64,000 bases of DNA, from positions 1,302,001 to 1,366,000 of the forward strand of contig NZ_FOMT01000001.1 in NCBI RefSeq assembly GCF_900112695.1, written 5' to 3'. The stretch is from Paenibacillus catalpae. GTDB taxonomy: Bacteria > Bacillota > Bacilli > Paenibacillales > Paenibacillaceae. Positions 42,666-51,259 of this stretch are shown one piece after another (the stretch's first letter is position 1; each line of letters starts with the position of its first letter). The translations under genes and the position numbers were made by a program. Under the pieces are notes generated by a model that was not told the DNA's origin, did not search any database, and worked only from the letters and a program-made list of their open reading frames with translations.

Positions 42666-44081
42666 TTATTCGTTAAGGTAAGTCATCGCTTTATTCTGAA
42701 CCAGGCTAGCAACCGCTTCAGCTGACTTCTGCCCGGCGAAATAGGCTTTAGATTCTGTTACGATCAACTCCCGCATCTTATCGGAATCATCATCCTGTGA
42801 AGGGTGTACGGCACCGTTGACATAGGCATCGAGTCCGCTTAGCATCGTGCCGTCCGCTTCAATCATCGCGCCATGAAGAGGCCCTTCTTGGGCCGACTTG
42901 AATGACCCTTGCTTCTTCAGTTCCTCGATCTGCTTGGCATACGCTGCCTTATTAATTGGAAAGCCCGTTGTCGTTGACGGGGACTGTATGGCTTCAGACA
43001 TCATAAATTTCACGAATTCCCACGCTTCCGGCTTTACTTTTGATTTAGCATTGACTGCGACATTCCGATAGGTCTTGAAGTACCCGCCTGCTGACGTGTC
43101 CTGCGCGTGCGGCTTCGCATACAACTTCATGTGATCACCGCCCTCCTTATCAAACATCTTCTGCCCGAGACCGGAGACCTTCATCGTTTCCAAATAATCC
43201 TTCGGCGAATTGATCTGAACACTTCGGAAGTAAGCGTTCGCCCCGCGGCCAATCTTGGAGACGAGACCTTCGTCAAACATCGCCTTTACCTGCTTCATAA
43301 GGCCTGTAAAGGATGCCGAATCAAAATGCGCTTTGCGTTCGTCTGGATTAACGAACAAAGAGTAATTGTCGCTGACCATCTCGCCTAGCAAATACTCAGG
43401 TCCTTCGTAGGACAAAGCGGATGGTAGTCCGCCGCTTGCCGTCATTGACTTTGCCGTCTTCGTGAACTCGCTCCACGACCAAGAATGGTCATCAAATTTG
43501 ACACCTGTCTTGGCAATGGCACCTTCGTCCCCGGCAAAGCCCATGAGGAAGAAGGAGAGCGGCATTGCGTACAGCGAATCGCCCATCCGCACGTTGTCAA
43601 GAACGTTTGTGAAATAATCGCTCTGCTTGAATTGATGATCTTGCGCCATCATCGGACCCAGATCGGCCAATAGACCATGCTTGACGTAGTTGTCCGATGG
43701 CAGAATATCCATTGCAAGCAAATCAGGTCCCTTACCAGCCAGCATAGCCGCGTTCATGGTCGATACGTACTTTTCCATGTCCGATTCCAGCGTTGCGTCT
43801 GTATAATCGACATTTTCCAGCTTAATATCGACATCCGGATGGAGCGACTCGTACTCCTTAATTGCCGTCTCGTATTTGGCATCATGCCAAAAGCTTGAGA
43901 AAACGATCGTCTTCTTGCCGCCGCCATGCGATGCCCCTCCATCGTTAACAGCGGTGGTAGACGATCCTGCAGCATTATTCTCTGGGTTTTCAACCGCATT
44001 GCTTCCTCCGCCTCCATTACAAGCAGTCAATGTTAGGGCGAGCAGGCAGCTCGCCACGATACCGGATCCGTATTTTTTCAT
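42666..44081 (-). CDS. ABC transporter extracellular solute-binding lipoprotein, paralogue
   Basis: 471 aa; AAAGGAG before ATG 44081. Lipobox LTLTAC (Cys 21) followed by a Gly/Asn linker and KKTIVFSSFWHDAKYETAIKEYESLHPDVDIKLENVDY. Segments GKGPDLLAMDIL, GFAGDEGAIAKTGVKFDDHSWSWSEFTKTAKSM and AWEFVKFMMSEAIQSPSTTTGFPINKAAY mirror the next gene. First gene of the binding protein-binding protein-permease-permease-HlyD operon. The promoter region has the 15-mer shared with the response-regulator operon. Confidence 0.88.
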   Translation of the reverse strand: MKKYGSGIVASCLLALTLTACNGGGGSNAVENPENNAAGSSTTAVNDGGASHGGGKKTIVFSSFWHDAKYETAIKEYESLHPDVDIKLENVDYTDATLESDMEKYVSTMNAAMLAGKGPDLLAMDILPSDNYVKHGLLADLGPMMAQDHQFKQSDYFTNVLDNVRMGDSLYAMPLSFFLMGFAGDEGAIAKTGVKFDDHSWSWSEFTKTAKSMTASGGLPSALSYEGPEYLLGEMVSDNYSLFVNPDERKAHFDSASFTGLMKQVKAMFDEGLVSKIGRGANAYFRSVQINSPKDYLETMKVSGLGQKMFDKEGGDHMKLYAKPHAQDTSAGGYFKTYRNVAVNAKSKVKPEAWEFVKFMMSEAIQSPSTTTGFPINKAAYAKQIEELKKQGSFKSAQEGPLHGAMIEADGTMLSGLDAYVNGAVHPSQDDDSDKMRELIVTESKAYFAGQKSAEAVASLVQNKAMTYLNE

Positions 44082-44137
44082 GGCCTTATTCTCCTTTTGT
44101 TATCGCATTCTATCCTTCTGCCCGCCTCACCGGGCTC

Positions 44138-44195
44138 TTGTCACATTATAAAAAAGAGATATCTCCAAACCTTCATCGTCATGTGAACAAAATGT
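44138..44195 (-). promoter_or_regulatory. Binding-protein operon promoter region with shared 15-mer
   Basis: ATGTGAACAAAATGT (44181-44195) differs at one base from ATGTCAACAAAATGT at 47796-47810 before the response-regulator gene. ATGT recurs at 11-bp spacing within it, the spacing of OmpR-family direct repeats. Minus-strand TATAAT lies about 35 bases downstream of the 15-mer without a good -35, which suits activator dependence. Confidence 0.55.
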
Positions 44196-44213
44196 CTCCA
44201 AAATTCAAATAAA

Positions 44214-44256
44214 AAACAGCAGGATAGACGATAATTCGTCCAACCTGCTGTTATGA
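44214..44256 (-). terminator. Terminator between propeller-lipoprotein gene and binding-protein operon
   Basis: Minus-strand AACAGCAGG / CCTGCTGTT with inner GACGA / TCGTC pairs, followed by TTTTTTATTTG. It divides the locus into two transcription units. Confidence 0.82.
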
Positions 44257-44294
44257 GGGATATCTTGCTATTTCTTAACGCCATCACACAGCTA

Positions 44295-45473
44295 TTATTG
44301 AAACTGGATGACAAATGTCCGCAATCGTTCCTGGTCCGCCGCTGGTGCCGGAGCAATCTCCTGTGCCGTAGCGGCTTGTGATTTACTCCCGTCGACCAGA
44401 AGAGCCCCATCGCTAAGACTCCACATCATTTGATACGGGACAATGCCCTGGTAAACAGCCGTTTGGTACAGCACGTTGTTGCCCTGCAGCTTCCCGGCAT
44501 ACACCGCCTCTTCATTATTTCGTGTATATGCGATCAACTTCCGGTCTGGTGACACGCTGAAGCTGCCAACCTTCTCCAGCAGAACGGACAGCTCGCCGTT
44601 ACGGTGATCGTACTGGAACAACGTACCGTCCGCGCCAAGAAACATGAAGCGGTCATCGTCTATCCATGTACTTCCGCCATTACCCGACGGATGGTCATAA
44701 TGGACGACAAAGCTCCCGTCTCCGTTCCGCTTTGCCATTGCAACCAGGTTCCCGTCTTCTATGAGAACGCTGCTTCCATCGTTTGACAGCATGACAGAGG
44801 TGCTGCGATCAGCAAGGGAAAAGCCAAGCAGAGGGTATTGTTTTGCCGCCCCCTCCACCACATCGTAAACGACAACGTTCAGTTGTCCCCGGCTATTTCC
44901 TGTCACAAGGTAAGAGATGAACCGGCTGTTGTTCGACCAGTGCAGGATACGCGAATGCAGCGACCTCTGTTTATCAATAGACGAATCAGGGATCGGCTTA
45001 ATCTGACTGCCATCCAAGTTCACGAGGGTCAAAGAAGTGCCTTTCCCGGAATCCGATAGCCCGGCAATCATCTTCCCGTCTGGTGACAGGCCGAGTATCT
45101 TCATATCGTTGTTCGTTGTACTTGCAAGCTGCTTGGACTGTTCATACGGAGGAACGAACAGCTGCAGGCCGTTAGAGGCAGCGACTGAAGGGACATTATC
45201 CGCTAAGTAGCCGATGACGGCTTCCCCGCTAGTCCAGCCGAGCAGTTGCAGTTCGGATGCTGAGGATACAGGCAGCGGATAAATCGTATTTACCTGAAAC
45301 TCTTTTCCGAGGCTTGCTTCATTTGCCGGCTTCTCGCTTTCTGTCTCCGGAATAACGATCGTCTCGGAACGGGGATTACCCATGCAGCCGGTTGTCATTA
45401 GAAGCAGCAGGACAGCCATGAGCGAAACAGCAATAGCTCGGAGCCGCTTCCACTTCTTAATCTTATTACGCAT
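44295..45473 (-). CDS. TolB/WD40-like beta-propeller lipoprotein
   Basis: 392 aa from ATG 45473 with AGGGGGGG upstream; the ATG overlaps the end of the kinase gene by eight bases. Lipobox LMTTGC (Cys about 30). Repeats such as LSPDGKMIAGLSDSGKGTSLTLVNLDGSQI, LLEKVGSFSVSPDRKLIAYTRNNEEAVYAGKL fit a six- or seven-bladed propeller. Third gene of the response regulator-kinase-lipoprotein operon; could be an accessory sensor that presents a signal to the kinase. Confidence 0.82.
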   Translation of the reverse strand: MRNKIKKWKRLRAIAVSLMAVLLLLMTTGCMGNPRSETIVIPETESEKPANEASLGKEFQVNTIYPLPVSSASELQLLGWTSGEAVIGYLADNVPSVAASNGLQLFVPPYEQSKQLASTTNNDMKILGLSPDGKMIAGLSDSGKGTSLTLVNLDGSQIKPIPDSSIDKQRSLHSRILHWSNNSRFISYLVTGNSRGQLNVVVYDVVEGAAKQYPLLGFSLADRSTSVMLSNDGSSVLIEDGNLVAMAKRNGDGSFVVHYDHPSGNGGSTWIDDDRFMFLGADGTLFQYDHRNGELSVLLEKVGSFSVSPDRKLIAYTRNNEEAVYAGKLQGNNVLYQTAVYQGIVPYQMMWSLSDGALLVDGSKSQAATAQEIAPAPAADQERLRTFVIQFQ

Positions 45474-46938
45474 CGTTAATCCCCCCCTTCTTTCCGGCAG
45501 CGGGAAGCTCAACGCAAACGGTCGTACACCCTTCGTTGCTTTCTAAACGTATCATCCCGCCGTGATCGTCAACAATGGATTTTACAATACTGAGACCAAG
45601 GCCAACGCTCCCTTCTTCCTTAAACGTCCTGTCGCCGGAATGGAAGGGCTCGAACACGCTCGCGATCTGTTCAGGCGACAACGTCTCGCTCGGATTACGG
45701 AATGTGAACCGGATAGTTTCCGCTTTCGTGGTTCTATCTCCAATAACCAAGATTTCCGCCATTTGTGAGCTGTACTTGATTGCGTTGTCGAGCAGATTGA
45801 TGAACAACTGACGCAGCCTATCGGCTTGGCCGAATACAACCAGTCCATTCTCCAATTCTAGGACGATACGTTTCTTGTAGCGCTTGGCGCGAATTTCCAT
45901 CGAATCACAGACGTCGCGAAGGAGCGTCCCTGTATCGACAAGCGCGGCTTCATCCATAACGGCATTGCGGTGCGACACTTCAAGCAAGTTCAGTACCATG
46001 CCATGCAGCCGCCGACTTTCATCCACGATATGTGTCATTCCTTTGTCGAAGAAAACGCGGTCCGATTCTCCGTTCTCCCGGATAATCTCAGCATACCCAA
46101 GAATGGACGTGAGCGGCGTCTTCAGCTCGTGCGTGACGTTATCGAAAAATCGTTTTTCCTGCTCGTTAAGTGCCTTCAACCTGTCGCGGTCACGAGCAAT
46201 CATTGCAATCTGACTGTCGATCCGCCCAATCATGTCATTAAAGTTTTCCGCCAACCGCCCAATTTCGTCCTTACGCCTAAACTTTAAGCGGATGTTCAGA
46301 TTGCCCCTTATAACCTCCGTGGAAGCGTCAGTCATCTTGACGAGAGGAATCGTAATATGCCGGGACAGCATGTACGAGAACAGGAATGCGGTTAGGAAAA
46401 TCGCTAGCGCGAGATAAAAGAGGATGTTGAGAATTCGTTCCGTCTGCTCATAGAGAGATGAGAAGTCTTTAGCAAATCTCAGAATACCTACCTTTACCCC
46501 GTCGATGACGACAGGATAAGAATAGAGAACGGAGCCGGTGCTGCCTTCATACGTAATCGTATAAGCTGTCTTTCCGCCCAGTGCCAGCTGGAGGTCTTCG
46601 TTCGAACGTCCGGCAAACATTGTCTCGTCAGTCGAATTCAGTAAAATGCCATCGACCGTGTAGGCGCTGACGTCACTTGAAGTGGCGCGGTGAAGGTCCC
46701 CAACCATCTCCTCGGCCATTTGACCGAAATAGAGGTCGTTGTTCGTGAAGTGATTAATGAGAAAAGCTTGCAGGACATAAACGTTGCTGTTATTTTTCAG
46801 CTCGACAAGGTCTGAGGTAATCATGTCCCGGTTGCTGGATCGTATATATTCTTTCAGCGTGACGTTCAGAACAAGGAACGACAGGCAAAAGATCAGGAAA
46901 AAGCCTATGACGAATTTTGCCCGTAGTGTGCGCAGCAT
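45466..46938 (-). CDS. Membrane sensor histidine kinase
   Basis: 490 aa from ATG 46938 (AAAAGGA upstream), five bases after the response-regulator stop. Two membrane segments (about 6-28, 165-190) flank an outer sensor; HAMP (190-245, MTDASTEVIRGNLNIRL), HisKA with phospho-acceptor FFDNVTHELKTPLTSILGYAEII, then the ATPase domain with NLLDNAIKYS (N box) and GSVGLGLSIVKSIVDDHGG (G box). Complete and apparently functional. Forms a pair with the response regulator at 46943. Confidence 0.93.
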   Translation of the reverse strand: MLRTLRAKFVIGFFLIFCLSFLVLNVTLKEYIRSSNRDMITSDLVELKNNSNVYVLQAFLINHFTNNDLYFGQMAEEMVGDLHRATSSDVSAYTVDGILLNSTDETMFAGRSNEDLQLALGGKTAYTITYEGSTGSVLYSYPVVIDGVKVGILRFAKDFSSLYEQTERILNILFYLALAIFLTAFLFSYMLSRHITIPLVKMTDASTEVIRGNLNIRLKFRRKDEIGRLAENFNDMIGRIDSQIAMIARDRDRLKALNEQEKRFFDNVTHELKTPLTSILGYAEIIRENGESDRVFFDKGMTHIVDESRRLHGMVLNLLEVSHRNAVMDEAALVDTGTLLRDVCDSMEIRAKRYKKRIVLELENGLVVFGQADRLRQLFINLLDNAIKYSSQMAEILVIGDRTTKAETIRFTFRNPSETLSPEQIASVFEPFHSGDRTFKEEGSVGLGLSIVKSIVDDHGGMIRLESNEGCTTVCVELPAAGKKGGINDA

Positions 46939-46942
46939 ACTG

Positions 46943-47638
46943 TCAGTCCGTCCTTTTCTCGAACTTGTAGCCGATGCCAAACACGGTTGTAATCAGATCC
47001 GCTGCATCCAGCTTCTTGCGCAGCCGCTGAATGTGGGTGTCAACCGTCCGCATGTCTCCCGGGAAATCATAGCCCCAGATGAATTGAAGCAGTTCCGCCC
47101 GCGTGAAAATTTTCCCCCGGGCTCCAAGCAGCGCCATAAGCAGATCGAACTCTTTCGGCGTGAGGTCAACCGTCTCGCCATGCTTGGTCACAAGCCGCTC
47201 GGCTGGCGAAATGATGATGTCCCTGAAGCCGATCACCGAAGGCGAAGCCTCCTCCACAGCCTGTTGGGCTTGTGCCAGCCGGCGGAGTATCGTACGGATA
47301 CGAGCCACGACCTCCCGCAGATCAAACGGCTTCGTAATATAATCATCTGCTCCTACTTCAAGGCCGAGGATTTTGTCCGTAATATCCGATCTCGCCGTAA
47401 GCATGAGTATAGGAATATTATATTGGGCAGTTACCTGCCTGCAGATATCGAGGCCGCTTCGGTCCGGCAGCATCCAATCCAGTACCAGCAGATCAGGCTC
47501 GAATTGCTGCAGTTCCCGAAGCCCGTCTGTGCCGCTTCCCGCTATACGGGTCTCGAAGCCTTCGCGTCCGAGGCCGTAGGCCAGCAGATCAGCGATTGCC
47601 TCTTCGTCCTCGATGATGAGTATTTTCGTTCTATTCAT
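46943..47638 (-). CDS. Two-component response regulator, OmpR/PhoB family
   Basis: 231 aa. Receiver domain 1-120: acidic pair ILIIEDEEA, phospho-acceptor Asp in DLLVLDWMLPDRSG, TAR and ITKPFD lysine; winged helix 130-229 with LTPKEFDLLMALLGARGKIFTRAELLQFIWGYDFPGDMRTVDTHIQRLRKKL. Cognate kinase follows at five bases. Likely controls its own operon and the binding-protein operon, since both promoters share the 15-mer at 47796 and 44181. Confidence 0.93.
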   Translation of the reverse strand: MNRTKILIIEDEEAIADLLAYGLGREGFETRIAGSGTDGLRELQQFEPDLLVLDWMLPDRSGLDICRQVTAQYNIPILMLTARSDITDKILGLEVGADDYITKPFDLREVVARIRTILRRLAQAQQAVEEASPSVIGFRDIIISPAERLVTKHGETVDLTPKEFDLLMALLGARGKIFTRAELLQFIWGYDFPGDMRTVDTHIQRLRKKLDAADLITTVFGIGYKFEKRTD

Positions 47639-47763
47639 TATGAGGCTCCAATCTGTACACGTCCAAATCGCGCTTGCGTGAATGAGTCGATAATACCATA
47701 ACTCGTCTATTGAAATAAAACTTCTCTACTAACCTAAAGTGTAACGTTCAATTGTTGCGAGAA

Positions 47764-47810
47764 TGTCTGGAAGTTGTGTTCAACTTGTCTAGAAGATGTC
47801 AACAAAATGT
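47764..47810. promoter_or_regulatory. Candidate response-regulator binding region
   Basis: Holds TGTCTGGAAG (47764) and TGTCTAGAAG (47786), nearly identical direct repeats 22 bp apart, a palindrome AAGTTGTGTTCAACTT (47771-47786) between them, and the 15-mer ATGTCAACAAAATGT shared with the binding-protein promoter. Located between the response-regulator gene (47638, minus) and the sigma-factor remnant (47836, plus), about 125-170 bases upstream of the former. Confidence 0.5.
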
Positions 47811-47835
47811 GTCCAAGCAGCATCCGCATTAATAT

Positions 47836-48534
47836 ATGGGGGGATGGCTGACGACAATCGTCTCCAGGGTTTGTCGGCGGGAAGAGCTGACTTTGGTGAA
47901 TATGCCGGAGCCGGTGAATAATGAGCAGGACGGCAGCGATCCGGAACACGAGATGTTGTTAGCTGATTCCGTTAGGCTCGCCATGCTAATGGTTCTTGGA
48001 AACTTAAATCCCGCCGAACGTATTGCATTCGTATTGCACGATATTTTTGCCTTGTCTTATTCGGAAATTGCACCGATTATCGGACGTAATGAGATGGCTG
48101 CAAGACAGCTCGCGAGCCGTGCGTGCCGCCGTGTTCAGGGGGCCAAAGCGACTGCGGATTCCGAGGAGTTCAGGCGACAACAGGAGCTTGTAGATGCTTT
48201 TTTGTCTGCCTCGCGCACGGGGGATTTTGAGAAGCTTCTCACGGTATTAGACCCGGATGTCGTATTACGACAGGATCCTGCATTTCCTCCAGTTGCAGCA
48301 TGGCCGATTGTTCGTGGTGCAGAAACTGTGGCAAAAGGCTTCGCAGGTCGAGCTCAGGGTGCACGTCCTGTACTAATAAACGGTTCCGTCGGCGCAGTTG
48401 TAGCTCCCCGCGGTCGTTTGCTTTTTGTGCTTGAAATCAAAATGGCAGCGGGCAAAATCACCGAGATTGAGATGATTGCCGAACAATCGCGGATTCGTCA
48501 GCTCGACTTAGCGGAAATGAAGGATGAAAATTGA
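47836..48534 (+). pseudogene. ECF sigma factor lacking sigma-2 (ECF41-like, SnoaL-type C-terminus)
   Basis: 232 codons. It begins MGGWLTTIVSRVCRREEL, which matches the end of sigma-2 and the linker of ECF41/SigJ-type factors (GWLTTIVARVC LDxLRSR RREE) with about nine residues missing between RVC and RREE. No -10-recognition domain lies upstream in any frame. Sigma-4 follows (LNPAERIAFVLHDIFALSYSEIAPIIGRNEMAARQLASRACRRV, about 60-105), a PEP-like motif as in WLPEP, and a SnoaL-like C-terminus (115-225) without the DGGGK motif. As encoded it cannot act as a normal sigma factor; it is a remnant or possibly a dominant-negative or anti-sigma-like product. Confidence 0.75.
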
Positions 48535-48551
48535 AGGATGGAATAATATAC

Positions 48552-48588
48552 AAAAAGCCGCGTTGCCTGTATCAACGCGGTTTTTTGT
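48552..48588. terminator. Bidirectional terminator
   Basis: AAAAAGCCGCGTTG-7-CAACGCGGTTTTTT: a strong stem with A and T runs on both sides, between convergent stops at 48534 and 48614. Confidence 0.88.
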
Positions 48589-48613
48589 ATGTTATTTTGC
48601 GAGATTAACGGCA

Positions 48614-49825
48614 TTAATTATATTGTACGTTATCCGCTCCATTCGCCTTTGCAAACGATTTAATTGCCTTCTTTATTTTTTTGCGCAGCTGAGCGGAGAC
48701 CTTAACCTCAGGTTCAAAATGCAGCAGTTCTACCTTAAGCAGATTTTCTTTCCGGTCCAATCGCGGGTCCATTCTGCCGATCAGTTTGTCTCCGGCTAGA
48801 ATGGGCATCGCGTAATAGCCGTACTTTCTTTTGTTCGCTGGCGTATAGATCTCCCAACGGTATTCGAAATGGAATAAATCTTCGAGCCGTTTACGGCTCC
48901 AAAGCATATTATCCAGCGGTGGCAAAAAAGTAATCTCCTCAGCATCCGCTTCCATAAGGTTGTCCTCTCTCTCAGCAGCTGCATCCTGGTGTGCCAGTAC
49001 CTTCTCCACATCGGAAGATAGAACGTAATAGGAATGCTTAAGATCTTCTACCTCAACCTCCGTGACGATGCCGGATTGAATGAACTGTTGGATGGCATCA
49101 CGGCGCCGTGCGGCACTCATCCTCAGCCACCCGAATCGAGCATCGGACGGTTCGAACACGCGGTACGCGCGGAAATATTTAAGCAGCATCATCCGCTCCG
49201 CTTCTTCCGCGTCCAATTGCTCAGCGGCCATGAGCAGCTCGCCAGGAACGCTGCGGCTTACCAGATCAAATAATCTCTGATTGCCTTCCCTGCCGACAAT
49301 GCGGATTTGTGCTGAATCGGTCAATAAATTTATCGCATGCGATGTAGCTTTAGTTTTTGCTTTCGCATTTGTATTCTCCCAATATCCGTGTACCCGCAGC
49401 TCCGATTCAAATGCTCTGGCAGGCAACGGACCCTCATGCTGCAGCTTGTCCATTACCTGCTCCGGCACTGGCTGCAAAGCTTCAATAGCAGATAACATAT
49501 GCTCGCGGATTCGTGTCCGGGTAGGCTGGAAGATAGGATAATGCTCCATTGGGATGATACATGCCGCATTTGCAAAGTACTCAAACACCTTATGATCCCT
49601 GAGCAGATCATTCAGCAAGCTTGGTTCATAATTTGCCATCCGGGCTGACAATACCAGATGCTGATTAGCCCGAACAGCAGCCACCGGATCGATTTGCACA
49701 CACTCGAGCAGGCGTATCATCTCCAGCACCTGCTCCCTGCCCGCCACTTCGATCTTGCGCGGTTGCAGCAGATGTTGTTTATCCAATAGAAAACGTCTGA
49801 GAGTACGTTTTGACGTTTGGATCAT
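48614..49825 (-). CDS. Winged-helix DNA-binding protein, YcaQ-like (HTH_42)
   Basis: 403 aa; AAGGGGG before ATG. N-terminal winged-helix LRRFLLDKQHLLQPRK, then LLECVQIDPVAAVRANQHLVLSARM holding the QxD-type motif of the YcaQ/AlkX DNA crosslink glycosylases, NAACIIPMEHYPIF, SAARRRDAIQQFI and FEYRWEIYTPANKRKYGYYAMPILAGDKLIGRMDPRLDRK. The family includes E. coli YcaQ (interstrand-crosslink unhooking) and Streptomyces AZL proteins that give resistance to DNA-alkylating antibiotics. Activity here is inferred. Confidence 0.88.
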   Translation of the reverse strand: MIQTSKRTLRRFLLDKQHLLQPRKIEVAGREQVLEMIRLLECVQIDPVAAVRANQHLVLSARMANYEPSLLNDLLRDHKVFEYFANAACIIPMEHYPIFQPTRTRIREHMLSAIEALQPVPEQVMDKLQHEGPLPARAFESELRVHGYWENTNAKAKTKATSHAINLLTDSAQIRIVGREGNQRLFDLVSRSVPGELLMAAEQLDAEEAERMMLLKYFRAYRVFEPSDARFGWLRMSAARRRDAIQQFIQSGIVTEVEVEDLKHSYYVLSSDVEKVLAHQDAAAEREDNLMEADAEEITFLPPLDNMLWSRKRLEDLFHFEYRWEIYTPANKRKYGYYAMPILAGDKLIGRMDPRLDRKENLLKVELLHFEPEVKVSAQLRKKIKKAIKSFAKANGADNVQYN

Positions 49826-49910
49826 AAACCGTTTTCCCCCTTAAATCCGTATGATAGATCTTAACTTGGGAATACTTGGTGATAGTAATTTGCATAGAAG
49901 GAGACCAAGA

Positions 49911-51011
49911 ATGGAGTCCGCAGAAAAAATTTCGGGAAGACAATTTAGTTTATTGATTTTTTCCTTTATAGCTCCCACCGTCATTCTAGTCATTCCAGGT
50001 TTGATGTCAAACATATCCAAGCAGGACGCGTGGATGACCATTTTTCCTTCCGTCTTGATCGGAGCCTTAAATATCTGGATCATGATTAAATTGTCGAAAC
50101 GCTATCCGGGAATGACTATCGTACAGTACAGCTCTGAAATCTTAGGCAAGTGGCTTGGAAAAGTTCTAGGATGTTATCTTATTTATGTCTGGATTAATTT
50201 CGATTTTATCATCCTTAATCAACACATTCAGTTTATTAATACGGTATTCCTTATGAGAACTCCTTCTGTCATTATCAGTTTAACGCTGGCAATCTTGTGC
50301 GGAATAGCTGTCTATATGGGAATTGAAGCTATCGCAAGATGTAATGAGTATCTTGCTTTGCTTAATTTTGTGTTCCTTATCCCGCTCCTGCTCCTCATGC
50401 TCGCAGAATCGGATCCGGAGAGGCTCCGACCGGTGCTGGGAAATGGAATATTCCCTGTTCTTCAGGCGAGCGTGTTCCCTATCGCTTATATTAGTCAATT
50501 TTTTATTTTGGGATGGCTGCTTCCATTTTTGAATCAACCAAAGAAAGCATCTAAAGTCTCGTTTATTTCCTTGTTTATTATTTCCGGTCTACTATGTATT
50601 ACGCTATTGCCTCTCATCATGGTCTTTGGACCATTAACGGAGAAGCTGGTTTTCCCGGTGTTAAGTGTTATCCAATATATTGGTATAGAAGGAAGCTTCG
50701 AAAGATTGGAAGCTTTAGCGGTAGCCATATGGGTAATGGGCTGTTTTATCAAAATATCTACAACGCTCTTTATTATTTGTCTAAGTATTGGCCAAATTTT
50801 TAACATCAGGAATTACAAGGACCTTGTCATTCCGATTACGATTTTGTCGGTCATTGGATCGGTTACAGTGTTTAGAAATTATTCTACCGATTTGGGTAAT
50901 TATCTTAATTCTACTTATCCAAGCTATGCCTTTTTTACGCACTTCGTTCTCCCTCTTACCCTTCTAATCATTGATTCGGTTAAGAGGAGCTGGAGAAAGT
51001 CCGTGCATTAA
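49911..51011 (+). CDS. Spore germination receptor subunit, GerB family (inverted relative to its cluster)
   Basis: 366 aa from ATG 49911 (AAGGAG seven bases upstream). Ten-span APC fold starting KISGRQFSLLIFSFIAPTVILVIP; GerB segments MLAESDPERLRPVLGNGIFPVLQA and AYISQFFILGWLLPFLNQPKK. Unlike the usual gerABC order it faces the opposite way to gerA and gerC at 53950-51260, so it must have its own promoter; no sigma-G element was recognised upstream. Stop codon lies three bases from the convergent 2TM gene. Confidence 0.9.
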   Translation: MESAEKISGRQFSLLIFSFIAPTVILVIPGLMSNISKQDAWMTIFPSVLIGALNIWIMIKLSKRYPGMTIVQYSSEILGKWLGKVLGCYLIYVWINFDFIILNQHIQFINTVFLMRTPSVIISLTLAILCGIAVYMGIEAIARCNEYLALLNFVFLIPLLLLMLAESDPERLRPVLGNGIFPVLQASVFPIAYISQFFILGWLLPFLNQPKKASKVSFISLFIISGLLCITLLPLIMVFGPLTEKLVFPVLSVIQYIGIEGSFERLEALAVAIWVMGCFIKISTTLFIICLSIGQIFNIRNYKDLVIPITILSVIGSVTVFRNYSTDLGNYLNSTYPSYAFFTHFVLPLTLLIIDSVKRSWRKSVH

Positions 51012-51014
51012 CGA

Positions 51015-51248
51015 TTATTGTTGTAAGATCATTTCCCCGAAGGGCTCAAAAATAATTCTCAACGGAGTTGTTGTGCTTGGCAGTGGAACATGCGCAATGA
51101 GGAGAGAGCCAGAGATTGCGCATATTCCCATCAAGCAGCTATACAACACAGCTGCATTCGGCTGGTTTAGAGACCGAAATTTCTGAACGCGGATAATAGA
51201 CCAGCCCAGCATCACCATTACAAAAGCCGAAATTTCAATTACGATCAT
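51015..51248 (-). CDS. Small two-TM protein of the second ger cluster
   Basis: 77 aa, AGGAG before ATG 51248, 11 bases after gerC. Topology like the 66-aa protein at 26169: membrane segment (ISAFVMVMLGWSII), basic loop RVQKFRSLNQP, second segment (LYSCLMGICAISGSLLIAHV), then a Pro/Thr-rich outer tail ending IFEPFGEM. Matches the 2TM (GerKD-type) proteins of ger operons in position and shape, without clear sequence identity to the other copy. Confidence 0.7.
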   Translation of the reverse strand: MIVIEISAFVMVMLGWSIIRVQKFRSLNQPNAAVLYSCLMGICAISGSLLIAHVPLPSTTTPLRIIFEPFGEMILQQ

Positions 51249-51259
51249 GATTAGATCTC

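Noticed and set aside
46784..47701. 305-codon plus-strand ORF opposite the response regulator and kinase
   Set aside because: Both strands cannot encode proteins with real domains here; the minus-strand genes have full receiver and kinase motifs.
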